Positions 23,713 to 34,639 of a DNA stretch of 64,000 nucleotides are shown piece by piece. A program made the position numbers and the translations under genes. The notes under the pieces were generated by a model. It searched no databases. It was not told the origin of the DNA and saw only the letters and a list, made by a program, of their open reading frames with translations. Each line of letters begins with the position of its first letter. Positions within the stretch are counted from its first letter, which is position 1. The stretch is from Sternotherus odoratus (lineage: Eukaryota; Chordata; Testudines; Kinosternidae), in NCBI GenBank assembly GCA_032164245.1, contig JAVMKO010000009.1, positions 78,749,212 to 78,813,211 on the forward strand. Direction: 5' to 3'.

Positions 23713-24114
23713 CATTCTGTGTCAGAGCCCCAATTGGCCAATAAATTCAGGACTAGTGATTTCTTTAAAGGAATCTTTCAGAGTTTCCATAGTCCTGGAA
23801 ACACAATTCCGCGTTATCTGCCCCTTTCCTCTAGTTCACAGACTGATTTATTTTCAGTGTAACGGACTAATTTATGCTATCGCCAGCATTGGTATGGATA
23901 CGAGCTGGAGGGTTGCTATGATTACCACTCGATCTAGGAAGAGAGGGATTAGGGATCATAGAACTACATGTGTGCCTGCTACATTCTTCATAACAGCACT
24001 TGTCTTTTAGAATGTATTGGTTTAATGTGCTAGGATTTTGAAATGTCTGTCTGACCGTCTCACCTTAAAATTGTTAGAGAGGGTTAAAAGAAGAACTAAA
24101 TGGTTTGTACTTTG

Positions 24115-24176
24115 AACATTCTGATTGATTATTAAGAGGCTGATTAACATTCTGACTGATTATTAAGAGACTGATT
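24115..24176. repeat. 31-bp tandem duplication, two units
   Basis: Units 24115-24145 and 24146-24176 both begin aacattctga and contain gattattaaga, differing at only a few positions. Confidence 0.9.
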
Positions 24177-24911
24177 ATTTCAAAGTCATAAAGAGAATGG
24201 ATGGTATTGGATATTGACATTTCACATGGCAAGCTATAGAGGAATCCATTTTGCATGTATCAATATATTGACACAATCTAATCTGAAAACTTTACCAGGA
24301 TTTGTAGTGTGACTAACTGCTGTCTGGGATGAATTTCTTCCTGGGTACCTCCAGAGGCTGCTCACATGGGCCATCTAACATAATCAGGAATTTGGACTCA
24401 GTGCCTCTAACCCAGTTCCAGTTTTTCCTGTCACTATTTATTCTTCCTCTCTCTCTAGTACTATTATAGTAATATATTGGATACTGTGTATCCAGATCCA
24501 TCCCTTGTGGGAACAGGTGAGATGGGAGGAACAGGGGGTGAAGAAGCAGTGCAGGGGTCGGGTGTTGGAGAAGGGGTGGAGTGGTGGCAGGGCCTGGGTG
24601 GAGCCGGGGGGGAGCAGCCCCCGGCAGATTAGAAATTCAGTGCCTATGTCTGAGGCCCTGCACCTCCCTTTGGGACAGCCCAGAATGCATCTACAATTGA
24701 GTGAAGTGTTTATTTCTTGATAAGGCTCCAGTTTTAAGCCCAGGAAACTCCTATCTCAGCTGTAGTCAATAGGATCCAGCAATATAACTGAACAACTGCA
24801 CAAGGGACAGCATCAGCTGATGACAAAGCTGCTAGAAACCATATAAGAAACTAACAAAGGAAAGAGAGGCCAGCTCCACGTTCCCCGCCCCATATGATGC
24901 TCTACACCTTT

Positions 24912-25178
24912 CTAAGGGAAGTCTACACTACCGCGCTACATCAGCGCAGCTGCGCCACTGTAGCACATCTGGTGAAGACGCACTATGCCGGTGGGAGAGT
25001 GCTCTCCTATTGGCGTAGTTACTCCATCTCCACAAGAGACGGAAGTTGTGTGGTGCGGTGCGGGCACCGCTTTAAGTCGATGTAACTTATTTTGCTCCAG
25101 GGAGGGGGGGATGTTGTTGTCACACCCCTGATCGACATAAATTACATCGACTTAAGCAGTGGTGTAGGCCAGCCCTAT
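24912..25178. mobile_element. hAT-like MITE related to family A
   Basis: The element starts 'ctaagggaagtctacactac' and ends 'gtgtaggccagccct', giving imperfect inverted ends. It has an internal 'taagtcgatgtaactt' and 'aagttacatcgactta'-type inverted pair (near 25073 and 25139). The interior is CpG-rich and differs from family A copies, so it is probably a related subfamily. No transposase. Confidence 0.65.
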
Positions 25179-25414
25179 ATGTACATTACTAGATTCCCCA
25201 GCTGATTCAAATTGGCATAATTAACGGAGCTCTGTAGATTTACACCCACTGAGGATCTCGCCAGAGTTCCCTGTTTGGAATCCTTTTTGAAATTAAAAAA
25301 AAGAAGAGGCGGATATGAGTGGAAGGAGTGAATGGAGAATGTTTTACTACTGAAGCACTGAGAATGTTTCAACATTCTGTACAAAGGTAGAGTTGAATAT
25401 GTTACTTTAATTAT

Positions 25415-25545
25415 GTAGATTGTAAGCTATTTGGGGCAGCTATTTGGGGCAGCTGTATTTGTCGAATGGGGTCTGGTTCAGGATTGGGGCTCCCAGGCAC
25501 TACTGAAATAATAATAAAATAATAATTAATAATAATGAATAACAC
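25415..25545. repeat. Old interspersed repeat tail with local duplication
   Basis: The sequence 'gattgtaagctatttggggcagc' style and 'ggggctcccaggcactact' resembles a widespread amniote repeat tail, followed by an (AAT)n stretch. The block 'ctatttggggcagc' is present twice in tandem at about 25428-25453. Confidence 0.45.
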
Positions 25546-25869
25546 AATTATCCAAGAAAAGATCTGCAGGGTGTAAACTGGACCATTCTTTTACTTAGCG
25601 GTTATACAGTAGCTTCTTCTTTTGTGTGTTATTTGCTGATTAACTTGTTTTCTTCCTTTCTGCAGTTTGCATATTAGTCATTATTCATTTAGGGTGAAAT
25701 TCATCCATGTGCAGACAGCCCACACAAGACTGATATACCACACTGCCCTCCAAACAGGATTTCTGTGGGAGTTGAGAAGGACATAGTCTTTATGCTGGCA
25801 CATAGGGACGTACTTAAGACAGATATCCTTCAATCATCATGCACTGTGTATGACCATTTGAGACTGGTC

Positions 25870-25998
25870 CATCATCTCGTCAATCAAACAGCAGGAAACG
25901 TTTCCTGATATTTAGCCTGAATTTCCCCTTACTTGAATTCAGCCTATTGCATCTAGTTATACCCCTTTAAGCCTCCTTAATTAATTCTATTCCTGGAA
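25870..25998 (-). mobile_element. CR1-like LINE fragment
   Basis: The block 'tttcctgatatttagcctga' followed by 'atttccccttacttgaattc' matches the reverse complement of the late CR1 region. Short and truncated. Confidence 0.6.
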
Positions 25999-26003
25999 GC
26001 ATT

Positions 26004-26534
26004 GACCTTGTCTATACACAAACTGTGCACTGATTTATCTGTCTACACACTGTTTTGCGCATTGATTTAACTGCATTGCTTGAGAAATCCATTTTGTCAT
26101 TACATCAGTGCACTCCTCTCTACACCCCTCCTCCCACCACTACAGTGTGGAAACTCTTCAGTCATTTTAAGAGAGTTTTAAAATACTTTAGCACAAATTG
26201 ATCATAAACCTACTTAAGCTAAACTCATTTAGCACACGCCTAAACACGTACACAAATAACAATGTCCACCCAGAAAGATGCACTGGTTTAACCAAATTGT
26301 AATTTAATTGTATTGTCCAGTCTTGGGTACATGTGCTCGCTGCTGTACAAGTACAGAACATACCGGTGGTCCCTGCCACAAAGAGTTTACATTGTAAAAC
26401 AAGAGTCAATAGGTGGATGCAGAGACGCTGACAAGAGGAGCCTAAGGAAACAGTGAGGTAATGTTTTTTACAGTACATTGATTTAATATCACATCTTTAG
26501 TTAAACCAATGCAACTTTGTGTATAGACCAGGCC
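26004..26534. mobile_element. Long-TIR MITE with a nested older-type repeat
   Basis: The left end 'ccttgtctatacacaaa' and right end 'tttgtgtatagaccagg' are inverted repeats. Between them, 26310-26455 carries 'tccctgccacaaagagttta', a block resembling a different interspersed repeat, suggesting a nested insertion. No coding capacity. Confidence 0.6.
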
Positions 26535-26539
26535 AAAGT

Positions 26540-27600
26540 CTACCCTACAAGGAATTTTCTTCCCTACAGAGCAAAAAAACTCCATGAGTTAGAAACTTAA
26601 TGGGCCATTTATGAGCACAATTGTAACTGGATGTGCAAACAGCACACAATTGTTCATGCAATTCTGCACTGGCTTTAGGCACCTGGCCTTTTGAAAAATG
26701 AGATCTTCAGTATGTATTTTAGCACAATGATTTAGTGTACTTTTCCATGGGGGAAAAACGTTTAAGGTGTCCTCAAAGAAGGCTTTAAAAGGCTGTTTGA
26801 AAGTTCTCTAAGAATAGCAGATTCCTTTCTTAAAAGAATAACCTTCAAACAATATGATCCTTTATTTTCTGAAAATCAGATACTCACTGCAATTTTATTT
26901 ATATTAATATATATCCCACCCAGCATGGTGCCATCTGTCATACCATATCTGGCCAGGAAAGTTCTGTTTAAAGAATATCTAGAATTCTTTAGAATTTCTC
27001 ACAGGGAATTAGTTTACTTTTGCAAGCAGAACACTTAAAAACTCAGCCAGAGAGACAAGGCTGTGTTTGCTAGCAAACAAATGCAAACACAAACAAATGA
27101 AAAAACCACACCAAGGCATGGAATAAAAGAAGTCTGAATGCACCAAGGCCAATAGCTAGAATCTAATATATAAAGTTAAATGCAACAAGCTACAATGAAT
27201 AAAGTAATAGCATGGAAAGACTCAATTTCAAACAGAAAATCTAGGCAAAAAACAAAATGGCAGGTCCCTTTGGAAATATGCTTCAAAGATCCCTTTCAAT
27301 TATAAATTTTTTCTCAGTGTAAAATAAAGTCTGTGTTTTATTGCAGCATTTTTGATATTATATTATTACTAATAATCATTTCCACACAATTCAAATTAAA
27401 TGCCTCTCTGTGGACAGTAGTTTCAAAATTAATAATAACAAAACAAACATATGGTAATGACTAGTTACAACTCCTTCCTCCATTGGGATTCCTATTCACA
27501 ATTAACCTCCTCCCCCAAGATGAACATGGCAGGATGCATACTTCATGGATTTCAGCTGGACTATATTTTCATTTAAAGTATGGTAAGGTTCAGAATGTAC
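26540..27600. other. AT-rich intergenic DNA without recognised genes
   Basis: Nothing that I can support as a gene or RNA is present. Confidence 0.5.
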
Positions 27601-27605
27601 ATCAG

Positions 27606-27735
27606 GGATCGGCAGTCTTGGCACGCAAGAACACAGGGTAAGTACCCTTAGCGGGCTCCGCCAGTTTGTTTACTTGCTGGTTGGCCAACCGCAGCTCCCA
27701 CTGGCCCCAGCTCGCCATCCCGGTCCAATGGGGGT
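27606..27735. mobile_element. hAT-like element fragment (56269 family)
   Basis: It begins 'cagggatcggcagtcttggc' and continues with 'tttgtttacttgctggttgg' and 'cagctcccactggcc', matching the left half of the copy at 56269. The right half is missing. Confidence 0.65.
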
Positions 27736-27739
27736 GTCT

Positions 27740-30700
27740 CTCTCACTCTCCTTTTTTTTTTTATTTTTTGGTAATCAATACAGCAATGAATGTGCCTCTA
27801 CCATTAAACCTCTCCACTGTGTTATCTCTGCAATGTTATAGTCCTTCGTCCCCTTTTATTCCTCACAACATTCCTTTAACCACCTTCTTTCTATATGCAG
27901 CCTGCAATAGATATTACTTCTAAGCGGATAGTACTGACTCCTGTAGCCTTCATCCATATCAGCCTCTTGCTCCTCCATGAGTTCCTTCAAATCTTGAGCT
28001 CTAGTGGCTTAATTCACAGCCAGTATCACCCAGGTTCTGGGCTCAAGGTCCCTGAGTGGTTCCAGCCAGGCTGGTAACAATCCTCAACTGCCAGGGGACC
28101 AGAGCTGGCATGTGTACCCCAGAGAGTTGCTTCATCCCCATAGCAACCATCTTTGGCAGGAACCCTGTAGCAGAGAAGTGATGATACCATTATCCTATTT
28201 CCTCTAGAGATTAATTTCCCCTCTAGAGATGATACCCCGGCAGGCGTGGTAGCTACCAATGCCCATGCGCATGAACAAGACCCAAACTGTTTATCTTACC
28301 AACTGGTTTCAAGACTCCCCACTGCCAGTCAAAAATCATGGCCATGCCCATGTGTCACTGAACCTTTCTGTTGTCTTCCCCATCTCATGTATCAATAATT
28401 TTGACAAGTCTCACACTTGAAACATCACCTCCATTGGACATTATCTTGATCAGTCCTATGCATCCATCTCCTCTCATCTGAATTACTTGAATAGCTTCCT
28501 TTCTGGTCTCCACATCCACCTCCTAGCTATCTAAACTTCAATTTGTCCAAAAAAGAGGTCATCTTCCCATCCATTTATTTGGAACTAGAACAAATTGCAA
28601 CTGCCTTCTACATCTTTGGAGCTTCCAGTTCAGTTTAGAGAACAGTGGTGAGAATCATGTATTGTGGTGCTGCTACAGAAGAGTCAAAGTACGGTGAAAG
28701 TTTCCATTCAGTTTTCTCTTAACCACCAGTTTTAACTTGCATGCAATTCACCACACAATCTGCACCTTCTTCATCAAGTAGATGCACTGCATCAGTGATG
28801 ATAGACAGAAAACAATTGATTTAATAACATGCCATTCTAAAGTGGCCTCCTACATTGCATTTAATGATCACTCTCTTTCAGCTAGATGATTTGGCTCTGC
28901 CATTGCGGCTCCTGTGGTTACAACAAAGATAGTGGCACCTGTTTGGGTGTAGGCAGAATGCCTGCACATCTACTCAACAATGGACATCCAGACCCCCTCA
29001 AGAAGAATTTGCTGAACTAGTTTGCCCCAAATCAGACAATGTTAAACCGTACTTCTTTTTAAATCATAGTTCTGAAGCCACAGCAGCCTGTGTCAAAGGA
29101 AAATAAATAAGTGATGCAGCTGAAAATTGGATTTGAGTAGTTGGAACTATCTATTAATACCTCGTGATCGCTAATGATCATTTATTTTTGCACAGCCATT
29201 TTATAATTTATTTCCCCAAAACAACTCACCACAAAAGAATGACCTTTTCTTATGTTAGCAAGAGTTGAATTTTAACTAGTGTTATTTTCTCCGCGTAGCA
29301 GGAGAGCTGTTCTCTGGTCGCATCTCTGATTTTTTTTTTTTTTGCCACCGTTCTTCTCTTTTAGTGATTTAGTGTAATTTAATATAGATAAGCAATATAA
29401 ACATGGTTTGCCGGTTGATAAAACAAAACTAATGTCTTCTTTTCAGCATATCAACCATCACATTTACAACGAACATTCTTCATAGCAAAGCAGGAGGCTG
29501 TTGACCTTGTGCAAAGATTCGCAGTTTGCTGCAGACGGAAAGCTTTTAAAATGTGAAGCACACCCACTGGGCAGTTCAGAATCCAGGGCCCAAAATTGCC
29601 ATTTCACTTGTTCATCCACTATATTTACAAACCTTTTATACAAAAGTCAATAGCGCTTATCTGAAAGTAATTCTGCAGCAGGGTGTTTCTAATGGAGAGT
29701 AGAACCATTTACATGTTGCCCCAGACTTAAAAACAACCGATGCTTGATAATGAATGGTTACACTTTTCTGGCAAACAAGCCAGTGCAAATAGGGAAAAGA
29801 ATGTAGTGTGTGTGGTCACTGTGTTTTACTGGATGGCTTCCTTTACTTAAAGATGAATTCAGGTGGCACCATTAGTATCCATCACTGTGATTTTTGCAGA
29901 CTAAAAGTGTTCCACGTGTTTCAATAAAACCAGGTACACACATCTGAGATTGCCAGCAATCACAAATCATTAAGTTTATTTCCTTTGCTTGACAAAGGCA
30001 TGTCACTTTACATGTATCATATATTCTCCTTTAAAATTGCATACAACTTACTTGAGTAATCCTCTTAGTACAAATTAAGGGAGATGGCTCTATGTGGCTA
30101 GATTCCTATGCCCACAGAACCTTAATAATTTCATTGGGCTCGTCAGGGTTCTCTGATTGCTTCTTGTTGTAGGTTCAGGATATTTTTAACTGACCACAGT
30201 AAAAGAAAAGCTTTTAAAGAATCCCTTTACTGCTAAATTATAATTCATGATCACTATTAAATTAGGCTTCATTCACATTGGGCCTGATTGGGCCTCCATT
30301 CATGATGCTGGGTAGTGTCGTTGTGAATAGCCTGTTCAGTGCAATGAGGCTACTCTGAAGCATACCACTATATGGTGAAGGGGAAGGAAGGGCATGTGGT
30401 AAGAAGGTAGGAGGTGGTTGGTAGTGAGTGTGGCACATTATGGCCCTTAATATTTAGTGAGACAAAAACCAAGGGTTGGATATTATAAATGATTATTTTT
30501 ACAACTCATGGAACTCTGCTAATGATCCCCATCTCATTAACTCAAAAAAACCTACTAAATGTCAGGCAGTCCAACGCTATTTCTCATTGCTCCCTGTCCA
30601 TTTTCATGTAGTTTTACAATATCAACATAGAAGATTAAAATGGAAAACTGAGAATCATTACCAGTATATGGTTTCTTGATGCCGTAATGAGCTCGGGTTA

Positions 30701-31400
30701 ACAATTTTGAAAAGAAAACATTTGCAAAAATACATACAGAAGCATTCTTTACCCTTCTACACTATCAGACTATATTTCCTATGGTATTTAGCCAATGAAA
30801 TGTTAACCAGAAAATAATTATTCAAGCTGCAAATGCTTAATTTCTTCATAAATTAAGTCTTGCCTTTGATCTTACTGTTTGAATGTCCTGGATTGTGAAG
30901 GACATTAAGGGGAATATTGTCCATCTGTCCTGTGGCTAGATTTATATAAAGTGGTCTTACCCAGATCCTGGAAGTTCCTCCTGAAGAGAACCCCATTTCA
31001 GCTGATAGGGACATGCAAAGGAATCTCTCAACAGAAGGGACCCAAGAAGTCTTAGAGGTTCCTTTGCATGCTCCAATCAGATGAGAGGGATGTAAAATTC
31101 CACAGTCCCTCAAACCCATGAGGCCTGGGGATATGTGGGGAAGCCCATCCCCAGTCCCGGCAGCAGAGCTCATTTCTACTGTCTGCCTGCCCAGAGGTGA
31201 TTCCCAGTAGCTGCCTGCCCGGTCACTGCACGTCGAATGTCATGCTGTAGGAGGAGTTTCCATCGGCCTCAAGCCCCAGTAGCTCCTATTTGCATATCCT
31301 TGCCAATATCTATGCAGTTGGTTCCTGGCTCCATCCCTTCCCAGTCCCACCCTAAATTGCCTTAAGGCCTTTTCCCCACAAAGCTCAAGCAGAAGATCCC
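27740..31400. other. Intergenic DNA without recognised genes
   Basis: No supported gene. The stretch 29280-29570 is unique-looking and might be a conserved non-coding element. ORFs near 28026-28259 and 30853-31173 lack domains. Confidence 0.45.
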
Positions 31401-31428
31401 CAGTGCAGTCCACTCTTCTGTTTCTGAT

Positions 31429-31455
31429 TGTTTTCTTCTTCTTCTTCTTCTTCCG
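31429..31455. repeat. (TTC)n simple repeat
   Basis: A run of TTC units following a T-rich tract. Confidence 0.9.
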
Positions 31456-32587
31456 CCTTTCCACCACAATCATAGAGGTTTTTTCAGTGTTGGGCACACG
31501 ATATGGCTTGGTCTGTGGCCCTAACAAGGTCTTCCATGGTGAACAGTTCCTCCAGGAGCTGGCAGCCAACAGATGTTCCATGATCTGTGTTTCAGTGCAA
31601 TCATATATTTTTGGGTCATTGGAGTAGCCCTACTTCTACTTTTGACCGGCAAAATTTTATTTGGAGGTGATTTAAACATTTCCTGGTCAACCAATCCTTC
31701 TCCACACCTTCGGAAAGGCGCTCAGCAACATCGATGTGCATTTTGACATATCTCGTCGAGTATTTCTAGCTCTGTGCACCCACATTTCCAGTCATGTGGC
31801 CAATTTTTTAAAGCGGTTCTATTGCAGCTAGGAAACTTTTCCGTGATTTCTGGTGGCTAATTGCAGCAGTGTGGCCATCTAGTGGAGGTCTAATATCTTT
31901 GACCTGGTGTAATTGTTTCATTTTGCTTGTCATCAATCTCCTGATAGCCGGTGAAGCAATTCCAGGAAGCACATAAAGGCTGTTCACCGTTGTTGATTTT
32001 TGATATCCTGTAATATATTGACAGCTGTCATTCAGAACTGGGTCCAGATTCTTTGCATGAGCTGATCTTTCCTACACCAGACAGGCATATTTGGCTCTCA
32101 AATAGCCAAGGCAAGTGCCGTGGCTCTTAGTGTTGCTGGCTTGACTCTCCATTTTGAATTCACAAACTTCCTAAGTATGGTATTCCTGGCACTAATTTGC
32201 CTTTTATCTTCTTGAAATCGTATGTGTCTTGAAATCTAGTGTCACTCCAAGGTAGACAGGATTCCAGCACAGGACAAGTGATACCTCTTACCAGGCAACG
32301 TTGAGTTGTCTATTGGTCTCACAGTTCTAAAGATGGAAGAGACTCACTTGGCATGCAATAAACTGAAAGCCCACACAGAGCCAGTGTAAGTGTAACTTTG
32401 AGCTGGGTTAAATCCTTGGATTAGTCAGTGCTCATCAGGATAGGTCATTAGGATAGGTCATCCACATAGATACAACTTCTTATGCTGAGGTGCACTGTTT
32501 GGTCATGCATGTAGATATTGAAAAGTATTGGAAAGAGTATGCCCCCTTGTGGCAGATTATTTGTTGCCGCCATTAGCGCCACTTCTC

Positions 32588-32704
32588 GTACGGCTCTACC
32601 GCCCTGGACACGCCCGATCCCGTCTGATCTCGGAAGCTAAGCAGGGTTGGGCCTGGCTAGTACCTGGATGGGGGACCTCCTGGGAATACTAGGTGCTGTA
32701 GGCT
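32588..32704 (+). pseudogene. 5S rRNA-like sequence (retroposon head)
   Basis: The blocks 'cccgatcccgtctgatctcg', 'gaagctaagcagggttggg', 'gcctggctagtacctggatg' and 'ggtgctgtaggc' match vertebrate 5S rRNA almost base for base, including the internal A box and C box of its pol III promoter. The first bases and the 'ggggacctcctgggaatact' part carry substitutions. A functional 5S gene would be followed by a T-run terminator, but here transcription would run on into the downstream body. So it serves as the promoter of the retroposon and is not a working rRNA gene. Confidence 0.85.
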
Positions 32705-32870
32705 AACACCTGGCAGTAGGTATAAAATGCCTCCAACGACAGGTGGCGCGACGCATCGGTTGGAGTATACCCCGGTCGTATCACTGGTCCTGTCCGAGCC
32801 CCGAATGGAGGCAGACATGCTGACCAAAGCGGACCCTGCCATAGTGTAGGACTAACGCTAAGAAAAACAA
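32588..32870 (+). mobile_element. 5S rRNA-headed retroposon with perfect 17-bp target duplication
   Basis: The insertion is bounded by cattagcgccacttctc at 32571-32587 and 32871-32887, identical over 17 bp. It starts with a near full-length 5S rRNA-like sequence (32588-32704), continues with about 150 bp of unrelated sequence rich in CpG, and ends in an A-rich tail (aagaaaaacaa). The long duplication and A-rich tail point to target-primed reverse transcription by an L1- or RTE-like machinery, not by CR1, which makes no such tails. Removing the insertion re-joins the host LINE between '...GAN' and the LPQG motif. It looks recent. Confidence 0.85.
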
Positions 32871-33654
32871 CATTAGCGCCACTTCTCACATAGTTCGCCA
32901 TAAAGGTGTCAATTCGCACATAGAGATTAGATTACTCATATAAGGTGGTAATCTTTCAGCGTGTTGTATATTTTAACGAGGAGCCTTTGGTGATTCATGT
33001 GTTTTATGCTGCGGATAGGTTGACAAATGAATATAGCAGTTGTTGCCATGTCCTTTTCAAAGCCATATTTGATGTACTGAGTGATATTCAGCAGTTGGTG
33101 GTGGATGACTTGCCTGGTCAGAATCCAGCTTGCTCTGGGAATAGGTTCTTTTCGACAAGTAGCAGTAGGTTTAAAATGAGATGCTTGTACAGTTTGTAGC
33201 AGTGGCTTGGTAGCGATATATGCCTGAAGTTCTTCAACTCTGTTGCATCGATTCCCTAGCTTCAGGAGAGCCCCAGCATGTGCTCACTGCCAGAATTTAG
33301 GTACTTTATATGTGACTGCGCATGAGTTAAACAACTGGAGGAACCAGTTCTTTGTTACTAGTCCAAAGTATTTTCCTGACTACTAAAAAGGGGGCTAAAT
33401 TAATAAGGTGCAATGAGAGTAAATTAGGGATTTCTTACATCACTACTTTTAACTACATTCAATTACTTTTTTCTGTGGATGAATAGCACAAATGACAGTC
33501 TCATTTAGGTACAATAGGAGTGCTATTAAAACCGACTTCGTGCACAACAAAATAATAAGTTGAAGTCCATTACCATGAAGTACCAAAGTGGTAACATGCC
33601 ATTTTATACTGCGTAAGGCATACTGGAGTTCACTGCATTTTATGCCAATAGTCC

Positions 33655-34536
33655 TAATATTGCAGAAATGTAGGGCTGGAAAGGACCTTGCGAGATCACC
33701 AAGTCTAGGGTCCCTTGGAAGCCTATTCTAGAATGTAACTACTTCATGGTTAGAAAGTTTTTCCTAATATTTAACCTAAATATCCCTTGCTGCAGATTAA
33801 CCCATCACTTCTTCATCTACCTTCAGTGGACCTGGAGAACAACTGATCACCATCCTCTTTGTAACAACCCTTAACATATTTGAAGACTGTTATCAGGTTC
33901 CCCTCTCACTCTTTTTTGCTCAAGACTAAACATGCTCAGTTTTTTTAACCTTTCTTGATAGGTCAGGTTTTCTAAACCTTTTATCATTTTGTTGCTTTCC
34001 TCTAGCCTCTCTCCAGTTTATAAACATATTTTCTAAAGCGTGGAGCCCAGCATTGGACACAGTGCTCCAACTGAGGCATCACCAGTGTTGAGCGGGACAC
34101 TTACCTCCCATGTCTTCCATATGATATGGCTGTTGATACACCCCAGAATATTAGCTTTTTTTCCCAGTCACATCATATTTTGGACACATATTCAATTTGT
34201 GACCCATTACAATGCCCAGATCCTTTTCAGCAGTAATACTGCCTACCCTGTTATTCCCCATATTGTAGTTGCACATTTGATTTTTACTTCCTTAGTATAG
34301 TACTTTGCACTTATCTTTACTGAATTTCATCTCGTTCAAACCAATTCTCTAATTTGTCAAGGTTGTTTGCAAGTCCACACCTGGTGTCCAAAGTGCTTAT
34401 AACCCTTCCCAGCTTGGTGTCATCCGCACATTTTATAAACATACTCTTTATGCCATTATCGAAAATATAGAATAGTATCATACCCAGGATAGATCCCTGT
34501 GAGACCCCATTAGATATGCTATCCCCATTTGACAAG
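33655..34536 (-). pseudogene. CR1 LINE, 3' half of ORF2 and 3' end
   Basis: Minus-strand translation gives GVSQGSILGMILFYIF then KCADDTKLG (34317-34541), the reverse transcriptase motif QGSVLGPVLFNIF and FADDTKLG of CR1. Downstream (lower coordinates) the late ORF2 block 'cctctctccagtttataaac' and the 3' end 'agggctggaaaggacc' near 33675 follow in order. The copy is 5' truncated at an abrupt junction near 34532 and carries several stops. Confidence 0.85.
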
Positions 34537-34626
34537 GGCAAAGGGAATGATTATGATTGTCATAATTTTATTATTTAGGATGGAATCTAGGCTGGACTGC
34601 TTTATAAAAATTCCCTTTGCCCTTGT
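34532..34626. repeat. Perfect 17-bp inverted repeat at a LINE junction
   Basis: acaagggcaaagggaat at 34532-34548 is exactly complementary to 34610-34626, with 61 bp between. CR1 similarity stops at the left arm. It may be a tiny MITE or a fold-back formed at the truncation point. Confidence 0.75.
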
Positions 34627-34639
34627 AACACATTTTTGT

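Larger units (their letters stand above)
31490..33300 (-). pseudogene. Decayed non-LTR retrotransposon reverse transcriptase ORF
   Basis: Minus-strand conceptual translation, in several frames, gives in order: LFPEQAGF followed by PGKSSTT (33150-33090), QLLNITQYIKYGFEKDMATT (about 33095-33035), NHQRLLVKIYNTLKDYHL (about 32990-32940), LPQGGILFPILFNIYMHDQ (about 32560-32510) with the catalytic YVDDL just after, and a C-terminal part with LNDSCQYITGYQKST and SLYVLPGIASPAIRRL (about 32030-31930), then EHLLAA near 31570. This is the domain order of an ORF2 reverse transcriptase of the Jockey/I-like LINE group and differs from the CR1 copies in this window. It contains many stops and frameshifts and is split by the 5S-headed insertion at 32588-32870. 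Confidence 0.75.

Noticed and set aside
32588..32704. Functional 5S rRNA gene
   Set aside because: Substitutions, no T-run terminator, and a target-site duplication with a tailed 3' body show a retroposon. The same applies to 46172-46289.
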